A DNA stretch of 64,000 bases, taken from NCBI RefSeq assembly GCF_009193135.1, contig NZ_VUKC01000001.1, positions 490,032 through 554,031 on the forward strand, read 5' to 3'. Positions 50,119 through 58,803 of this stretch are shown here, one piece after another. This DNA comes from Georgenia satyanarayanai (GTDB taxonomy: Bacteria > Actinomycetota > Actinomycetes > Actinomycetales > Actinomycetaceae). Numbering within the stretch: the stretch's first letter is position 1; each line of letters opens with the position of its first letter. Below the pieces are notes generated by a model, which was given only the letters and a program-made list of their open reading frames with translations, searched no databases and was not told the origin of the DNA. The position numbers were made by a program, and so were the translations under genes.

Positions 50119-51639
50119 TCACGGACCGAGGGCGCGGACGGCGTCGAGGGTGTCGACCTCGTTGGGGGCCTTGTCCTCGCGGTAGCGCAGCACCCGCGCG
50201 AAGCGCAGCGCCACGCCGCCGGGGTAGCGGCTGGAGCGCTGGACGCCGTCGATGGCGATCTCGACCACCTGCTCGGGCCGGAGGTGGACGACGTGGCCCT
50301 CGCGGCCGGTCTCCAGCTCGAGGAAGCGTTGGGTCTGCCAGGCGAGCATCTCGTCGGTCATGCCCTTGAAGGTCTTGCCGAGCATGACGAAGCCGTCACC
50401 GTCGCGGGCGCCGAGATGGATGTTCGACAGGGTCCCCTGGCGTCGGCCGCTGCCCCACTCGACGGCGAGGACGACGAGGTCGAGGGTGTGACGGGGCTTG
50501 ACCTTGACCCACGCGGCGCCGCGGCGCCCGGCGTCGTAGGGGGCGGTGAGGTCCTTGAGGACGAGGCCCTCGTGGCCCAGCTCGAGGATCTCGCGGAAGA
50601 AGGCGTCGAGCCCCGCCTGGTCCGCAGTGACGCGGCGCGGGACGAGGGCAGAGGCGGGGACGACCTCCTCGAGCGCGGCGAGGCGCTCGCGGGCCGGTGC
50701 GGTGACGAGCGTCGTCCCGTCGCGGTGGAGGAGGTCGAAGAAGTAGACGGTGAGCGGGGTGGTGCCGGCGGCGCCGTCGTGGCTGCCGGTGCGCGAGGCC
50801 GTCTCCTGGAACGGGCGCGGGCGCCCGGACGGACCCAGCGCGATGGCCTCGCCGTCGAGGATGAGCTCCTGCGCGGGGAGGGCGCGGACGACCTCGACGA
50901 TCTCCGGGACGCGCTCGGTGATGTCGTCCAGCGAGCGGGTGAAGACGGCGACCTCCTCGCCGGCCTTGTGGACCTGGACCCGGATACCGTCGATCTTGCC
51001 GTCGGCGGCGACGGGGGCGCCGTCGTCGTCGCGGAGCTTGTCGAGCGCGGCGGTGAGGTCGGGGGCGGCGGAGGCGAGCATGGGACGGACCGGCCGCAGG
51101 ACCGCGGGGCGGAAGTCCTCGAGCGCGTCGACGCCGCCGGTGAGGGCGGCGCGGGCGACCGGCCCGGTGACGGCGCTGAACATCGCGGCACGGCGGACGG
51201 CGGTGACCGGCACGGCGGTGGCGTCGGCGATCGCCTCGATGAGGAGGGAGTCGAGCGCGCCCTGGCGCACCTCGCCGAGGATGAGGGCGCGCAGGAAGCG
51301 CTGCTCGGCCTCGGTGAGGACGCCGAAGAGGTCGGCGACGGCGGTGGCCCGGCCGGCCTGCGAGCCGCTGCCGGCGAGCGCGGAGACCGCCTCGAGCCGC
51401 GCGTCGACGTCGGTGGGCGTGAGGGAGGGGGCCGGTGCGGGGTCCGGCAGCTGGGCGAGGCTGCGCCAGCCGACGCCGGTGCGGCGCTGACGGACCCGGC
51501 CGGAGAGGTACGTCGCGACGACGTCGATCTCCTCGTCGTCGGCCTCGCGCAGCGTCGCCGCGAGCAGCGCACGCTTCTCCAGCCGCGAGCGCGTGGCGGC
51601 GACGGCCGTCGAGGTCTCGGCAAGGCGCGCGAAGAGCAT
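50119..51639 (-). CDS. ligB: ATP-dependent DNA ligase (LigB type)
   Basis: The 506-residue ligase has an N-terminal DNA-binding domain (about 1-185, with LTEAEQRFLRALILGEVRQG). The nucleotidyltransferase core has catalytic Lys215 in DGKIDGIRVQVHK, motif III ILDGEAIAL, motif IV HEGLVLKD and motif V AAWVKVKPRH. An OB-fold C-terminal domain ends with VVEIAIDGVQRSSRYPGGVA. The residue two before the Lys is Asp-Gly rather than the usual Glu/Asp-Tyr/Trp, a minor deviation. Actinobacterial LigB is non-essential and works alongside NAD-dependent LigA in repair. It is a single gene, convergent with the MFS gene. Confidence 0.95.
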   Translation of the reverse strand: MLFARLAETSTAVAATRSRLEKRALLAATLREADDEEIDVVATYLSGRVRQRRTGVGWRSLAQLPDPAPAPSLTPTDVDARLEAVSALAGSGSQAGRATAVADLFGVLTEAEQRFLRALILGEVRQGALDSLLIEAIADATAVPVTAVRRAAMFSAVTGPVARAALTGGVDALEDFRPAVLRPVRPMLASAAPDLTAALDKLRDDDGAPVAADGKIDGIRVQVHKAGEEVAVFTRSLDDITERVPEIVEVVRALPAQELILDGEAIALGPSGRPRPFQETASRTGSHDGAAGTTPLTVYFFDLLHRDGTTLVTAPARERLAALEEVVPASALVPRRVTADQAGLDAFFREILELGHEGLVLKDLTAPYDAGRRGAAWVKVKPRHTLDLVVLAVEWGSGRRQGTLSNIHLGARDGDGFVMLGKTFKGMTDEMLAWQTQRFLELETGREGHVVHLRPEQVVEIAIDGVQRSSRYPGGVALRFARVLRYREDKAPNEVDTLDAVRALGP

Positions 51640-51718
51640 GCGCCGAGTGTGGCAGCGGCGTCCGGTGACCGCTCGGCGTCGGCGTGGTGCCTCGGCTGCG
51701 GCCCGGGTGCGCAGGATC

Positions 51719-51796
51719 TGCGCACAAGTCGGCCACCGGGCCGCTTGCTCGACGGCTGTCCCGGCGTGTCGCCCGCGTGTCGCCGACCTGTGCGCA
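51719..51796. repeat. Dispersed intergenic repeat, copy 1
   Basis: A 78-bp element with inverted ends: TGCGCACAAGTCGGC (51719-51733) and GCCGACCTGTGCGCA (51782-51796) match at 14 of 15 paired positions. Its right 40 bases (from TGTCCCGGCGTGTCG) are nearly identical to copy 2 at 54590-54667. It stands in the 370-bp gene-free region upstream of ligB. Confidence 0.7.
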
Positions 51797-51895
51797 GGAT
51801 CGGTGCACCCGCACGGTGCCGGGCTCAGTTCGCGACAGGGTAGCCAGCGGCGGAGGCGCGGCGGGTTAGCGCAGGTCAGTGGGTAGGCAAGTGCA

Positions 51896-51977
51896 CTGTC
51901 GGCGGCAACTCGGCTGTCGGTGACAACTCGGCTGTCGGCGGCAACTCGGCTGTCGGCGGTAACTCGGCTGTCGGCGC
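51896..51977. repeat. 18-bp tandem repeat array (4.5 units)
   Basis: Units CTGTCGGCGGCAACTCGG begin at 51896, 51914, 51932 and 51950, with a partial unit from 51968. They differ at one to three positions. In one minus-strand frame they encode PPTAEL repeats. The array lies 30 bases beyond the end of the polymerase gene. Number of units is expected to vary between strains. Confidence 0.85.
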
Positions 51978-52008
51978 GAAGGGGGCGGGGCGCGGGAAGG
52001 GGAGCTTG

Positions 52009-53676
52009 CTACTCGGCGTCGGCGTAGGTGGTGACGACGGAGACGTCGAGGGGGAAGTCGACGGGGAAGTCGCCGAAGAGCAGCCGGCCGGCGCCGGCGG
52101 CGGACTCGCGGACCGCGGCGGCGACGTCGTCGGCCATCGCCGACGGCGTGTGGACGATGACCTCGTCGTGGAGGAAGAAGACGAGGTGGGGGCTGTGACC
52201 CGCCCCGCCGTCGCCGCCGAGCGCGCGCAGCCGGGCGCGGAGGTCCGCGAGCCAGCACAGCGCCCACTCCGCCGCGGTGCCCTGGACGACGAAGTTGCGG
52301 GTGAAGCGGCCCCAGTCACGGGCCAGGCGGCGCGCACGGCGGCGGTCGTCGTCGGTCGCGTCGCCCTCGTGCTGCCTGTCCTGGACGGCCTTCCACGCCG
52401 GCGGCGGCGGCGGGGACGTGCGGCCCAGCCAGGTGCGGACGGTGCCGCCCACCTCCCCGCGCATCGCCGCACCCTCGACGACGGCCGTGGCCCGCGGGAA
52501 GGCGCGCAGCAGCCGGGGCGCGAGGTCCCCCGCCGCGCCGGTGGTGGCGCCGTACAGCGCGCCGAGCATGGCGACCTTGGCGTGGGCGCGGGTGTCGATG
52601 ACGCCCTGGTCGACGAGCCCCTGGTAGAGGTCCCCGCCGCGTGCGGCCCGCGCCATCGCCTCGTCGCGGGCCATCGCGGCGAGCACCCGCGGCTCGAGCT
52701 GGGCGACGTCGGCGACGACGAGCGTCCACCCCGGGTCCGCGACGACGGCGCCGCGCACCTGCTTGGGCAGCTGCAGCGCCCCGCCGCCGCGGGTGGCCCA
52801 CCGCCCGGTGACGACGCCGCCGGGCACGTAGTCGGGGTGGAAGCGCTCGCGGCCGGCACCCGGCGGACCGGGACGCACCCACTCGTCGGCCCACGCCCAG
52901 CCGTTGGCGCTGTGGAGCCGGGACAGCTTCTTGTACGCGAGCAGCGGCGCGACCACCGGGTGGTCGACCTGCTCGAGCTCCCACTTGCGGGTGGTCTGCA
53001 CGGAGATCCCGGCGCTGTGGAGGGCGCGCAGCAGCGCCGGACCGGAGTCCGGGTTGAGCCTGGGCGCGTCGAGGGCGCGGCGGACGTCCTCGGCGAGGGC
53101 CTCGAGCGCGGGCGGCCGGGCACCGAGCGGCGGGCGAGGCCCGAGCACCTCGGTGAGCAGCTGGTCGTGGGCGGCCCGGTCCCACGGCAGGCCGTCGTGC
53201 CGCATCTCGACGGCGAGCAGCGCCCCGGCCGACTCCGCCGCGAGCAGGGTGGCGAGCCGCCCGGGCTCGGGGCTCGCCGTCACGGCCTCCCGCTGGCGCA
53301 GCCGCTCGGCGAGGACCTCCTCGGCGGGCAGGGTGAGGGACTCGAAGAGGGTGGGCGGTGCGTCGGGCCGGTCCTCCGGCTCCTCGACGTCGTCCCACAG
53401 GTCCGACGGCGGTGGCGCACCGACCGCGCGGCGCAGGATGGTGCGGCACAGGCGCAGGTCGAAGCAGCGCTCCACCCGGGCGCCGGCGCGCAGCAGCCGG
53501 GCGTAGGTGGTCGCGGTGTCGGCCCACACCCAGCGCGGGCGCGAGGCGGCCTCGAGCTCGGCCACCCGGGCGGCCAGCCCGCCCGCGGGCACGACGGACG
53601 CGGCGGGGGCGGCGCCGTCGTCGTCGAGGACGGTGAGCCGGACCCCGCCGGTCTCCTCGGCCACGACGATCTCCAC
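52009..53676 (-). CDS. DNA polymerase I-like protein (bifunctional 3'-5' exonuclease/polymerase family)
   Basis: The 555-residue protein matches the short actinobacterial family A polymerase-like group. The N-terminal ~170 residues are a degenerate exonuclease-like domain. The polymerase part has motif A in altered form (VVADVAQLEPRVLAAMARD), motif B helix remnants (AHAKVAMLGALYGATTG) and motif C FFLHDEVIVHTP with the catalytic HDE. The catalytic Asp of motif A is present (D in VADVAQ). No 5' nuclease domain exists, so it is not the replicative-repair Pol I. A role in repair or translesion synthesis is inferred. Confidence 0.88.
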   Translation of the reverse strand: MEIVVAEETGGVRLTVLDDDGAAPAASVVPAGGLAARVAELEAASRPRWVWADTATTYARLLRAGARVERCFDLRLCRTILRRAVGAPPPSDLWDDVEEPEDRPDAPPTLFESLTLPAEEVLAERLRQREAVTASPEPGRLATLLAAESAGALLAVEMRHDGLPWDRAAHDQLLTEVLGPRPPLGARPPALEALAEDVRRALDAPRLNPDSGPALLRALHSAGISVQTTRKWELEQVDHPVVAPLLAYKKLSRLHSANGWAWADEWVRPGPPGAGRERFHPDYVPGGVVTGRWATRGGGALQLPKQVRGAVVADPGWTLVVADVAQLEPRVLAAMARDEAMARAARGGDLYQGLVDQGVIDTRAHAKVAMLGALYGATTGAAGDLAPRLLRAFPRATAVVEGAAMRGEVGGTVRTWLGRTSPPPPPAWKAVQDRQHEGDATDDDRRRARRLARDWGRFTRNFVVQGTAAEWALCWLADLRARLRALGGDGGAGHSPHLVFFLHDEVIVHTPSAMADDVAAAVRESAAGAGRLLFGDFPVDFPLDVSVVTTYADAE

Positions 53677-53726
53677 GCACCGAGCCTACGGCGGCGCACC
53701 GACACCGGGCGCCGTAGGGTGCGGGC

Positions 53727-54554
53727 ATGCTGCAGCGGCGATTCCTCCAGGTGGACGTGTTCGGCGCGGAACCCTACGAGGGAAACCCGGTCGCCGTCGT
53801 CGTCGACGGGGAGGGGCTGTCCTCGGAGCGGATGCAGCGCTTCGCGGCGTGGACGAACCTCTCCGAGACGACCTTCCTGCTCCCGCCGACCGACCCCGCC
53901 GCCGACTACCGGGTGCGGATCTTCACGCCCGGCACCGAGCTGCCCTTCGCCGGCCACCCGACCCTCGGGTCCGCGCACGCGTGGCTCGCCTCGGGCGGTA
54001 CCGCGGCGAGGGCGGGGTGGCTCGTCCAGGAGTGCGGCGTGGGGCTCGTCGAGCTGCGGGAGTCGGGCGGCCGGTGGTCCTTCGCCGCCCCCGCCCTGCG
54101 CCGCTACGAGGCGCCCGACGGCGCGACGCTCGCCCGGGCCGCCGACGCCCTCGGGCTGGACCCGGGCGATGTCGTCGACGCGTCCTGGCTCGACAACGGC
54201 CCGCCGTGGCTGGCCCTGCGGCTGCGCTCGCCCGAGGCCGTGCTCGCCGTGCGGCCGAGCTACGAGCGCCTCGGCGAGCTCCTCGTCGGCGTCGTCGCCG
54301 CACCCGGCAGCGGGGGGACCGCCGTCGAGGTCCGCGCCTTCGGGAGCGACTTCGCCGAGGACCCCGTCACCGGCAGCCTCAACGCCGGCCTCGCCCGGTG
54401 GCTCACCGACACCGGCGTGGTGAGCGCCCCGTACGTCGCCGCGCAGGGCACCGCGCTCGGGCGCGCCGGACGGGTGCACGTCACCGCCGCCGACGACCAC
54501 CTCTGGGTGGGCGGGCGGACGACGACGGCGATCGCCGGCACCGTCGCGCTCTGA
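53727..54554 (+). CDS. PhzF-family isomerase/epimerase
   Basis: The 275-residue protein has the two-barrel PhzF fold: FLQVDVFGAEPYEGNPVAVV, catalytic Glu47 in AAWTNLSETTFLLP, TPGTELPFAGHPTLGSAHAW and, in the second half, VRAFGSDFAEDPVTGSLNAG. The DPVTGS loop binds the substrate carboxylate. Members isomerise diverse amino-acid-like compounds; phenazine genes are absent here, so it is a general PhzF/YddE-type enzyme of unknown substrate. Single-gene transcript, divergent from the polymerase gene. Confidence 0.93.
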   Translation: MLQRRFLQVDVFGAEPYEGNPVAVVVDGEGLSSERMQRFAAWTNLSETTFLLPPTDPAADYRVRIFTPGTELPFAGHPTLGSAHAWLASGGTAARAGWLVQECGVGLVELRESGGRWSFAAPALRRYEAPDGATLARAADALGLDPGDVVDASWLDNGPPWLALRLRSPEAVLAVRPSYERLGELLVGVVAAPGSGGTAVEVRAFGSDFAEDPVTGSLNAGLARWLTDTGVVSAPYVAAQGTALGRAGRVHVTAADDHLWVGGRTTTAIAGTVAL

Positions 54555-54589
54555 GGGGGCCGACGGGGGCTGGGCGGCTGTCGCTGCAC

Positions 54590-54667
54590 TGCGCACAAAC
54601 CGTCGGAGGGTGTCGCTGATCGTCAGGTGTCCCGGCGTGTCGGGTGCGTGTCGCCGACTTGTGCGCA
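54590..54667. repeat. Dispersed intergenic repeat, copy 2
   Basis: Same 78-bp layout as copy 1: TGCGCACAA at the left end and GCCGACTTGTGCGCA (54653-54667) at the right. The right 42 bases differ from copy 1 at about four positions; the left half is more diverged. Both copies face the same way and both lie in intergenic DNA. Confidence 0.7.
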
Positions 54668-54677
54668 GGCGCGAGAC

Positions 54678-54727
54678 GGGCGGGTGGGGAGGCGGGCAGG
54701 GTCGCGACGGGCGGGTGGGGTGGCGGG
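54678..54727 (+). repeat. Two tandem G-quadruplex-like motifs
   Basis: GGGCGGGTGGGGAGGCGGG (54678-54696) and GGGCGGGTGGGGTGGCGGG (54709-54727) differ at one base and are 31 bp apart. Each has four runs of three or more G with short loops on the plus strand. They follow repeat copy 2 directly. Confidence 0.6.
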
Positions 54728-54741
54728 CGGTGTCGCGGCGG

Positions 54742-54772
54742 CGGGTGGCCGGGCGAGCGGCCCGGCCACCCG
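54742..54772. terminator. Terminator of the AMIN-like gene
   Basis: CGGGTGGCCGGGC (54742-54754) pairs perfectly with GCCCGGCCACCCG (54760-54772), 13 bp with a 5-base loop, directly after the minus-strand stop at 54777. Confidence 0.8.
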
Positions 54773-54776
54773 GTCG

Positions 54777-55328
54777 CTACCAGCGGTGGGCGACGTCGAT
54801 GACAAGCCGCGAGCCGGAGCCCGGACCGTCGAGGGTGAACACGCGGAAGGGCAGCCGCGCGCGCACGCCCAGGCCGATCGTCGTCTGGCCCTCGAAGCTC
54901 CCGCCGGACGCGATCTGGCGGAAGGTCGAGTACCCGCGCACGTTGCGCAGCTCCCTGGGGTTGGCCGGGGAGTACGTGCTGCGCCCCGTCACGGGGTCGT
55001 AGGTCGGGGAGTGCGCCACGATCTCGAGCTTGGCCCCGCCGCGCAGCGGGACGCGCGCGCCGCTGCCCTCGGCGTACACCTGGTTGACGTAGCGGACCGA
55101 GTAGCCGCGCACGTCACCGCGGACGTCGATGACCATGCGGTCGTAGCAGGCGTGCTCGCCCGCGCGCACGTTGGTGATCGAGGTGAGGGACGAGCCGGGG
55201 CGCTGCGCCTTGGCGAGCGAGCCCCACGTGATGCCGCAGTAGGGAGCGGCCTGTGCTGAGGCACCCATCGGGAGGACGAGTGCGAACCCGAGGACGAGTC
55301 CGAGGAGGAGCCTGGTCAAGCGCTTCAT
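54777..55328 (-). CDS. Secreted AMIN-like-domain protein
   Basis: ATG 55328 with AAAGGGG upstream gives 183 residues, starting with a classical signal peptide (KRLTRLLLGLVLGFALVLP, cleavage after AQA). The mature part begins with YCGITWGSLAKA. It then shows the actinobacterial AMIN-like pattern ERACYDRM-type HACYDRMVIDVRG, YSVRYVNQVY, LRNVRGYSTFRQIASGGSFE, IGLGVRARLPFRVFTL and the final SRLVIDVAHRW strand. AMIN domains bind cell-wall glycans in other bacteria; for this actinobacterial version no function is established. Two cysteines could form a disulfide outside the cell. Confidence 0.85.
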   Translation of the reverse strand: MKRLTRLLLGLVLGFALVLPMGASAQAAPYCGITWGSLAKAQRPGSSLTSITNVRAGEHACYDRMVIDVRGDVRGYSVRYVNQVYAEGSGARVPLRGGAKLEIVAHSPTYDPVTGRSTYSPANPRELRNVRGYSTFRQIASGGSFEGQTTIGLGVRARLPFRVFTLDGPGSGSRLVIDVAHRW

Positions 55329-55461
55329 CGCGATCCCCTTTCCAGGGCGTGACCGCGGGCGGCAGCGTGCTGCTCGCGTGGTGGCGCGCAACCTACTCCT
55401 GGCCGCGTGCCGGGGGAAGGGCCGAAAGGGCAGCGTGTGCGCCACTGCACACCGGGCAAAC

Positions 55462-55490
55462 TTGCACAGCGTGCACCGACCACTGACACT
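55462..55490 (+). promoter_or_regulatory. Promoter and palindrome upstream of tetR-mmpL
   Basis: TTGCAC (55462-55467) and GACACT (55485-55490) are 17 bp apart; the latter ends 7 bases before the ATG, suggesting a leaderless transcript. The palindrome TGCAC-AGC-GTGCA (55463-55475) overlaps the -35 and is the likely operator of the TetR protein. Confidence 0.55.
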
Positions 55491-55497
55491 CGGTCGT

Positions 55498-56109
55498 ATG
55501 TCCGAATCGGCCGGCCGACGCGAGGTCAACAAGGCGCGCACGCGCGTGGCCCTCGTGGACGCCGCGCGCGAGCTGGCCCGTGAGCGCGGGCTCGACGACG
55601 TGACGGCCGAGGACATCGCCGACCGGGCCGGCGTCTCCCGCCGGACCTTCTTCAACTACTTCTCCGGCATCGAGGCGGTCGTCGCGGCCGGCCTCGCCGA
55701 GCCGCTCGAGCGGATGGCCGACGCACTGCGCCGCCGTCCGCCGGAGGAGGAGCCGCTCGTCGCCATCGTCGCGGCCCTGCGCGCGGAGCCGCTCGGGGCG
55801 GAGATCCTCCTCGGCTGGCTGCCCACGACGCCGGGCAGCTCGCTGCGCGGCCGCGAGCTCCAGCTGCGGGTGTGGCAGCACCACGAGGACTGGCTCGTCG
55901 ACGTCCTCCGCGACCGCCTCGGTGACGAGGACGACCTGCGCGTCCGGTCCCTCGCCGCGGCCGTCATGGCGCTGTTCGAGACGGTCCAGCGGGCCTGGCT
56001 GCCGACGGCCGTCGGCCGCGACCCGGACGAGGCCGTCGCCGCCTTCAACGACACCCTCCTGCGGGTGCTCGCCCACGCCGACGCCGGGTGGCGCCGGCTC
56101 CCTTCCTGA
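55498..56109 (+). CDS. TetR-family regulator of the MMPL exporter
   Basis: The 203-residue protein from ATG 55498 has the HTH region RTRVALVDAARELARERGLD, DVTAEDIADRAGVSRRTFFN, YFSGIEAVVAAGL. The C-terminal helical domain includes LFETVQRAWLPTAVGRDPDE. It precedes the MMPL gene by 42 bases on the same strand, so the pair is one operon and autoregulation by the palindrome at 55463 would also control export. Confidence 0.92.
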   Translation: MSESAGRREVNKARTRVALVDAARELARERGLDDVTAEDIADRAGVSRRTFFNYFSGIEAVVAAGLAEPLERMADALRRRPPEEEPLVAIVAALRAEPLGAEILLGWLPTTPGSSLRGRELQLRVWQHHEDWLVDVLRDRLGDEDDLRVRSLAAAVMALFETVQRAWLPTAVGRDPDEAVAAFNDTLLRVLAHADAGWRRLPS

Positions 56110-56151
56110 CGCCCCAGCCATCCAGCACCACCACACCCGGAAGGACCTCCT

Positions 56152-58731
56152 GTGGCCGCACTCCTGCACCGCCTCGGACGATGGAGCGCCCAGCACCGCT
56201 GGGCGACCGTCGTCACGTGGCTCGTCGTCATCGCGCTCGCCGCGACTGGCGCCGCCACCCTCAGTGAGCCGCTGAGCGACGAGTTCAGCATCCCCGGCAG
56301 CCGGTTCCAGGAGGTGCTCGACGACCTCCAGGAGGAGATCCCCGAGGCGGCCGCGGGCATCGGGACCGTCACCTTCTCCGTGGAGGACGGCTTCAGCGAC
56401 GAGCAGCGGGCCGCCGTCGCCGACGTCACCGAGCGGTGGAGCGCACTCGACGGGGTCGTCGGCTCGATGGACCCGTTCGCCACCCAGGAGCAGCTCGACG
56501 GCAGCCTCGACCAGGTCGCGGCCGGCCGGGCCGAGCTCGCCGCGGGCCGGGAGCAGCTCGAGACGGGCCGCGCCGAGCTCGACGCCGGGCGCGAGCAGCT
56601 CGCGGCCGCCGAGGCGGAGCTCGCCGCGGGCCGGGAGCAGCTGGAGGCCCAGCGCGCCGAGCTCGAGGCCTCGATCGACATGATGCCGCCGGCCGTGGCC
56701 GCCGGCGCCGAGGAGCAGCTCGCCGCCGCCGAGGCCGAGCTGGCCGCCGGTGAGGAGCAGCTCGCCGCCAGCCGCGCCGAGCTCGAGGCCGGCGAGGCGG
56801 AGCTCACCGCCGCCGAGGCCGAGATCACCGCCGGGGAGGCCCAGCTCGAGCAGGGTGAGCGGCTCGCCGAGCTCACCGACGGCCTGCGCCAGGTCTCCGA
56901 GAACGGCACCGTCGCGATGACCCAGGTGCAGTTCGAGTCCTCCGGCGGGCAGCTCGACCCCGCGGTCACCGCCCAGGTGCAGGAGATCGGTGACACGCTC
57001 ACCGACGCGGGTGTCGAGGTGAGCTACAGCGCGGAGATCGTCTCCGACATCTCCTCCATCCTCGGCCCGGCCGAGGTCGTGGGCGTCGTCGTCGCCGTCG
57101 TCGTCCTCCTCGTCCTCCTCGGGTCCCTCCTCGCCGCGGGCCTGCCGCTCCTCACCGCGCTCGTCGGCGTCGGTGTGGGTGTCGGTGCCTCGCTCGCGCT
57201 CAGCGGCGTCGTCCAGATGACCAGCGTGACCCCCGCCCTCGCCCTCATGCTCGGCATGGCCGTGGGCATCGACTACTCCCTGTTCATCCTCAACCGCCAC
57301 CGGATGCAGCTCGCCGACGGCATGGGCGTGCGGGACTCCATCGCCCTCGCCACCGGCACCGCCGGCAACGCCGTCACCTTCGCCGGTGCGACGGTCGTCA
57401 TCGCGCTCGCCGCGCTCGGCCTCACCGGCATCCCGTTCCTCGGCGTCATGGGCTACGTCGCCGCGGGCACCGTCGTCGTCGCCGTCCTCGCGGCGGTCAC
57501 GCTCACCCCGGCGCTGCTGTCCTTCCTCGGGGAGCGGGTCCTGCCGGCCAGGCAGCGCAGGCGACTCGAGCGCAAGAACGGCGCGGACTCCCGCGGCTGG
57601 GCCCACAAGGTCCAGCAGCACCCGTGGCTCGCGATCATCGGCGTCGTCGCCATCACCGGTCTGCTCGCGATCCCCACCACCCAGCTGCGCCTCGGGCTGC
57701 CCGACGGCAGCCACGAGTCGGCCGACTCGACCGCCTACCGCACCTACGACCTCATCCGGGACAACTTCGGGGCGGGCGCCAACGGCCCGATCATCGGCGT
57801 CGCCACGCTCGAGGAGCCGACGCAGGACGAGGCGGTTCTCACCGGGACGCAGCTCGACATCGCCGAGGACCTCCTCGCCGTCGACGGCGTCCAGTACGTC
57901 GTGCCCTTCGGGACGAGCGAGGACGGCGACACGCTCGCCTTCCAGATCATGCCCGCCGACGGTCCCTCCGAGGAGTCGACGGTGGCGCTGGTCAACACGC
58001 TCCTCGCCGGCGAGGACGAGCTCGGTGCGGCGCACGGCGTCGAGATGGGCTACACCGGGCAGACGGTCGCGAACATCGACATCTCCGACCAGCTGGCCGA
58101 CGCGCTGCCGCTGTACCTGCTCGTCGTCGTCGGCCTCTCGCTCGTCCTCCTGCTCCTCGTGTTCCGCTCGATCTGGGTGCCGCTGCTCGCCTCCGTGGGC
58201 TTCCTCCTCACGGTGGTCGCCTCCTTCGGCGCCGTCGTCGCGGTGTACCAGCTCGGGTTCCTCTCCGACCTGTTCGGGGTCAACGAGGCGGGGCCGATCC
58301 TCAGCTTCCTGCCGGTGCTCCTGATCGGGGTGCTCTTCGGCCTGGCGATGGACTACCAGGTGTTCCTCGTCTCGGGGATGCGCGAGGCGCACGTCCACGG
58401 GGCCGACGCGCGCGTCGCCGTCGTGCGCGGCTTCAACCAGAGCGCGCGGGTCGTCACGGCGGCGGCGATCATCATGGTCTCCGTCTTCGGCGGCTTCATC
58501 TTCGCCCACCTCGCGATGATCCGGCCGATCGGCTTCGGCCTGGCCTTCGGTGTCCTCATCGACGCCTTCCTCGTGCGGATGACGCTCACCCCGGCCGTCC
58601 TCAGCCTGCTCGGGGAGAAGGCGTGGTGGCTGCCGCGCTGGCTCGACAAGATCCTGCCGAACGTCGACGTCGAGGGCGCCAAGCTCGAGCGTCAGGTCGT
58701 CCTGGAGGAGCGCGAGCCCGCCGGCGCGTGA
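56152..58731 (+). CDS. MMPL/RND-family exporter with a long heptad-repeat external domain
   Basis: The 859-residue protein starts at GTG 56152. Helix 1 (ATVVTWLVVIALAATGAATL) leads into an external region. Within it, residues about 121-241 are seven-residue repeats of the AAGREQLEAGRAEL type, a coiled coil broken once at DMMPPAVAAGAE. Two six-helix blocks follow, with ALMLGMAVGIDYSLFILNRH and GVLFGLAMDYQVFLVSGMRE, the conserved Asp-Tyr pairs that carry proton coupling in MMPL proteins. It probably exports a lipid or hydrophobic compound. The TetR gene upstream controls it. Confidence 0.93.
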   Translation: MAALLHRLGRWSAQHRWATVVTWLVVIALAATGAATLSEPLSDEFSIPGSRFQEVLDDLQEEIPEAAAGIGTVTFSVEDGFSDEQRAAVADVTERWSALDGVVGSMDPFATQEQLDGSLDQVAAGRAELAAGREQLETGRAELDAGREQLAAAEAELAAGREQLEAQRAELEASIDMMPPAVAAGAEEQLAAAEAELAAGEEQLAASRAELEAGEAELTAAEAEITAGEAQLEQGERLAELTDGLRQVSENGTVAMTQVQFESSGGQLDPAVTAQVQEIGDTLTDAGVEVSYSAEIVSDISSILGPAEVVGVVVAVVVLLVLLGSLLAAGLPLLTALVGVGVGVGASLALSGVVQMTSVTPALALMLGMAVGIDYSLFILNRHRMQLADGMGVRDSIALATGTAGNAVTFAGATVVIALAALGLTGIPFLGVMGYVAAGTVVVAVLAAVTLTPALLSFLGERVLPARQRRRLERKNGADSRGWAHKVQQHPWLAIIGVVAITGLLAIPTTQLRLGLPDGSHESADSTAYRTYDLIRDNFGAGANGPIIGVATLEEPTQDEAVLTGTQLDIAEDLLAVDGVQYVVPFGTSEDGDTLAFQIMPADGPSEESTVALVNTLLAGEDELGAAHGVEMGYTGQTVANIDISDQLADALPLYLLVVVGLSLVLLLLVFRSIWVPLLASVGFLLTVVASFGAVVAVYQLGFLSDLFGVNEAGPILSFLPVLLIGVLFGLAMDYQVFLVSGMREAHVHGADARVAVVRGFNQSARVVTAAAIIMVSVFGGFIFAHLAMIRPIGFGLAFGVLIDAFLVRMTLTPAVLSLLGEKAWWLPRWLDKILPNVDVEGAKLERQVVLEEREPAGA

Positions 58732-58762
58732 GACGGCGGGGCGCGCTGGGCGCCCCGCCCCG

Positions 58763-58799
58763 CCGGGAGCGCAGGTCCTGACCGGACCTGCGCTCCCGG
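58763..58799. terminator. Terminator between mmpL and the dehydratase gene
   Basis: CCGGGAGCGCAGGTCC (58763-58778) and GGACCTGCGCTCCCGG (58784-58799) form a perfect 16-bp stem with a 5-base loop, between convergent genes. Confidence 0.85.
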
Positions 58800-58803
58800 T
58801 CTG

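Noticed and set aside
51896..51977. CRISPR array
   Set aside because: The 18-bp units are contiguous without unique spacers and no cas gene is present, so this is a tandem repeat.
55393..58509. 1038-codon minus-strand ORF opposite tetR-mmpL
   Set aside because: Asp/Glu/His/Arg-rich shadow frame that crosses the boundary between two real genes.
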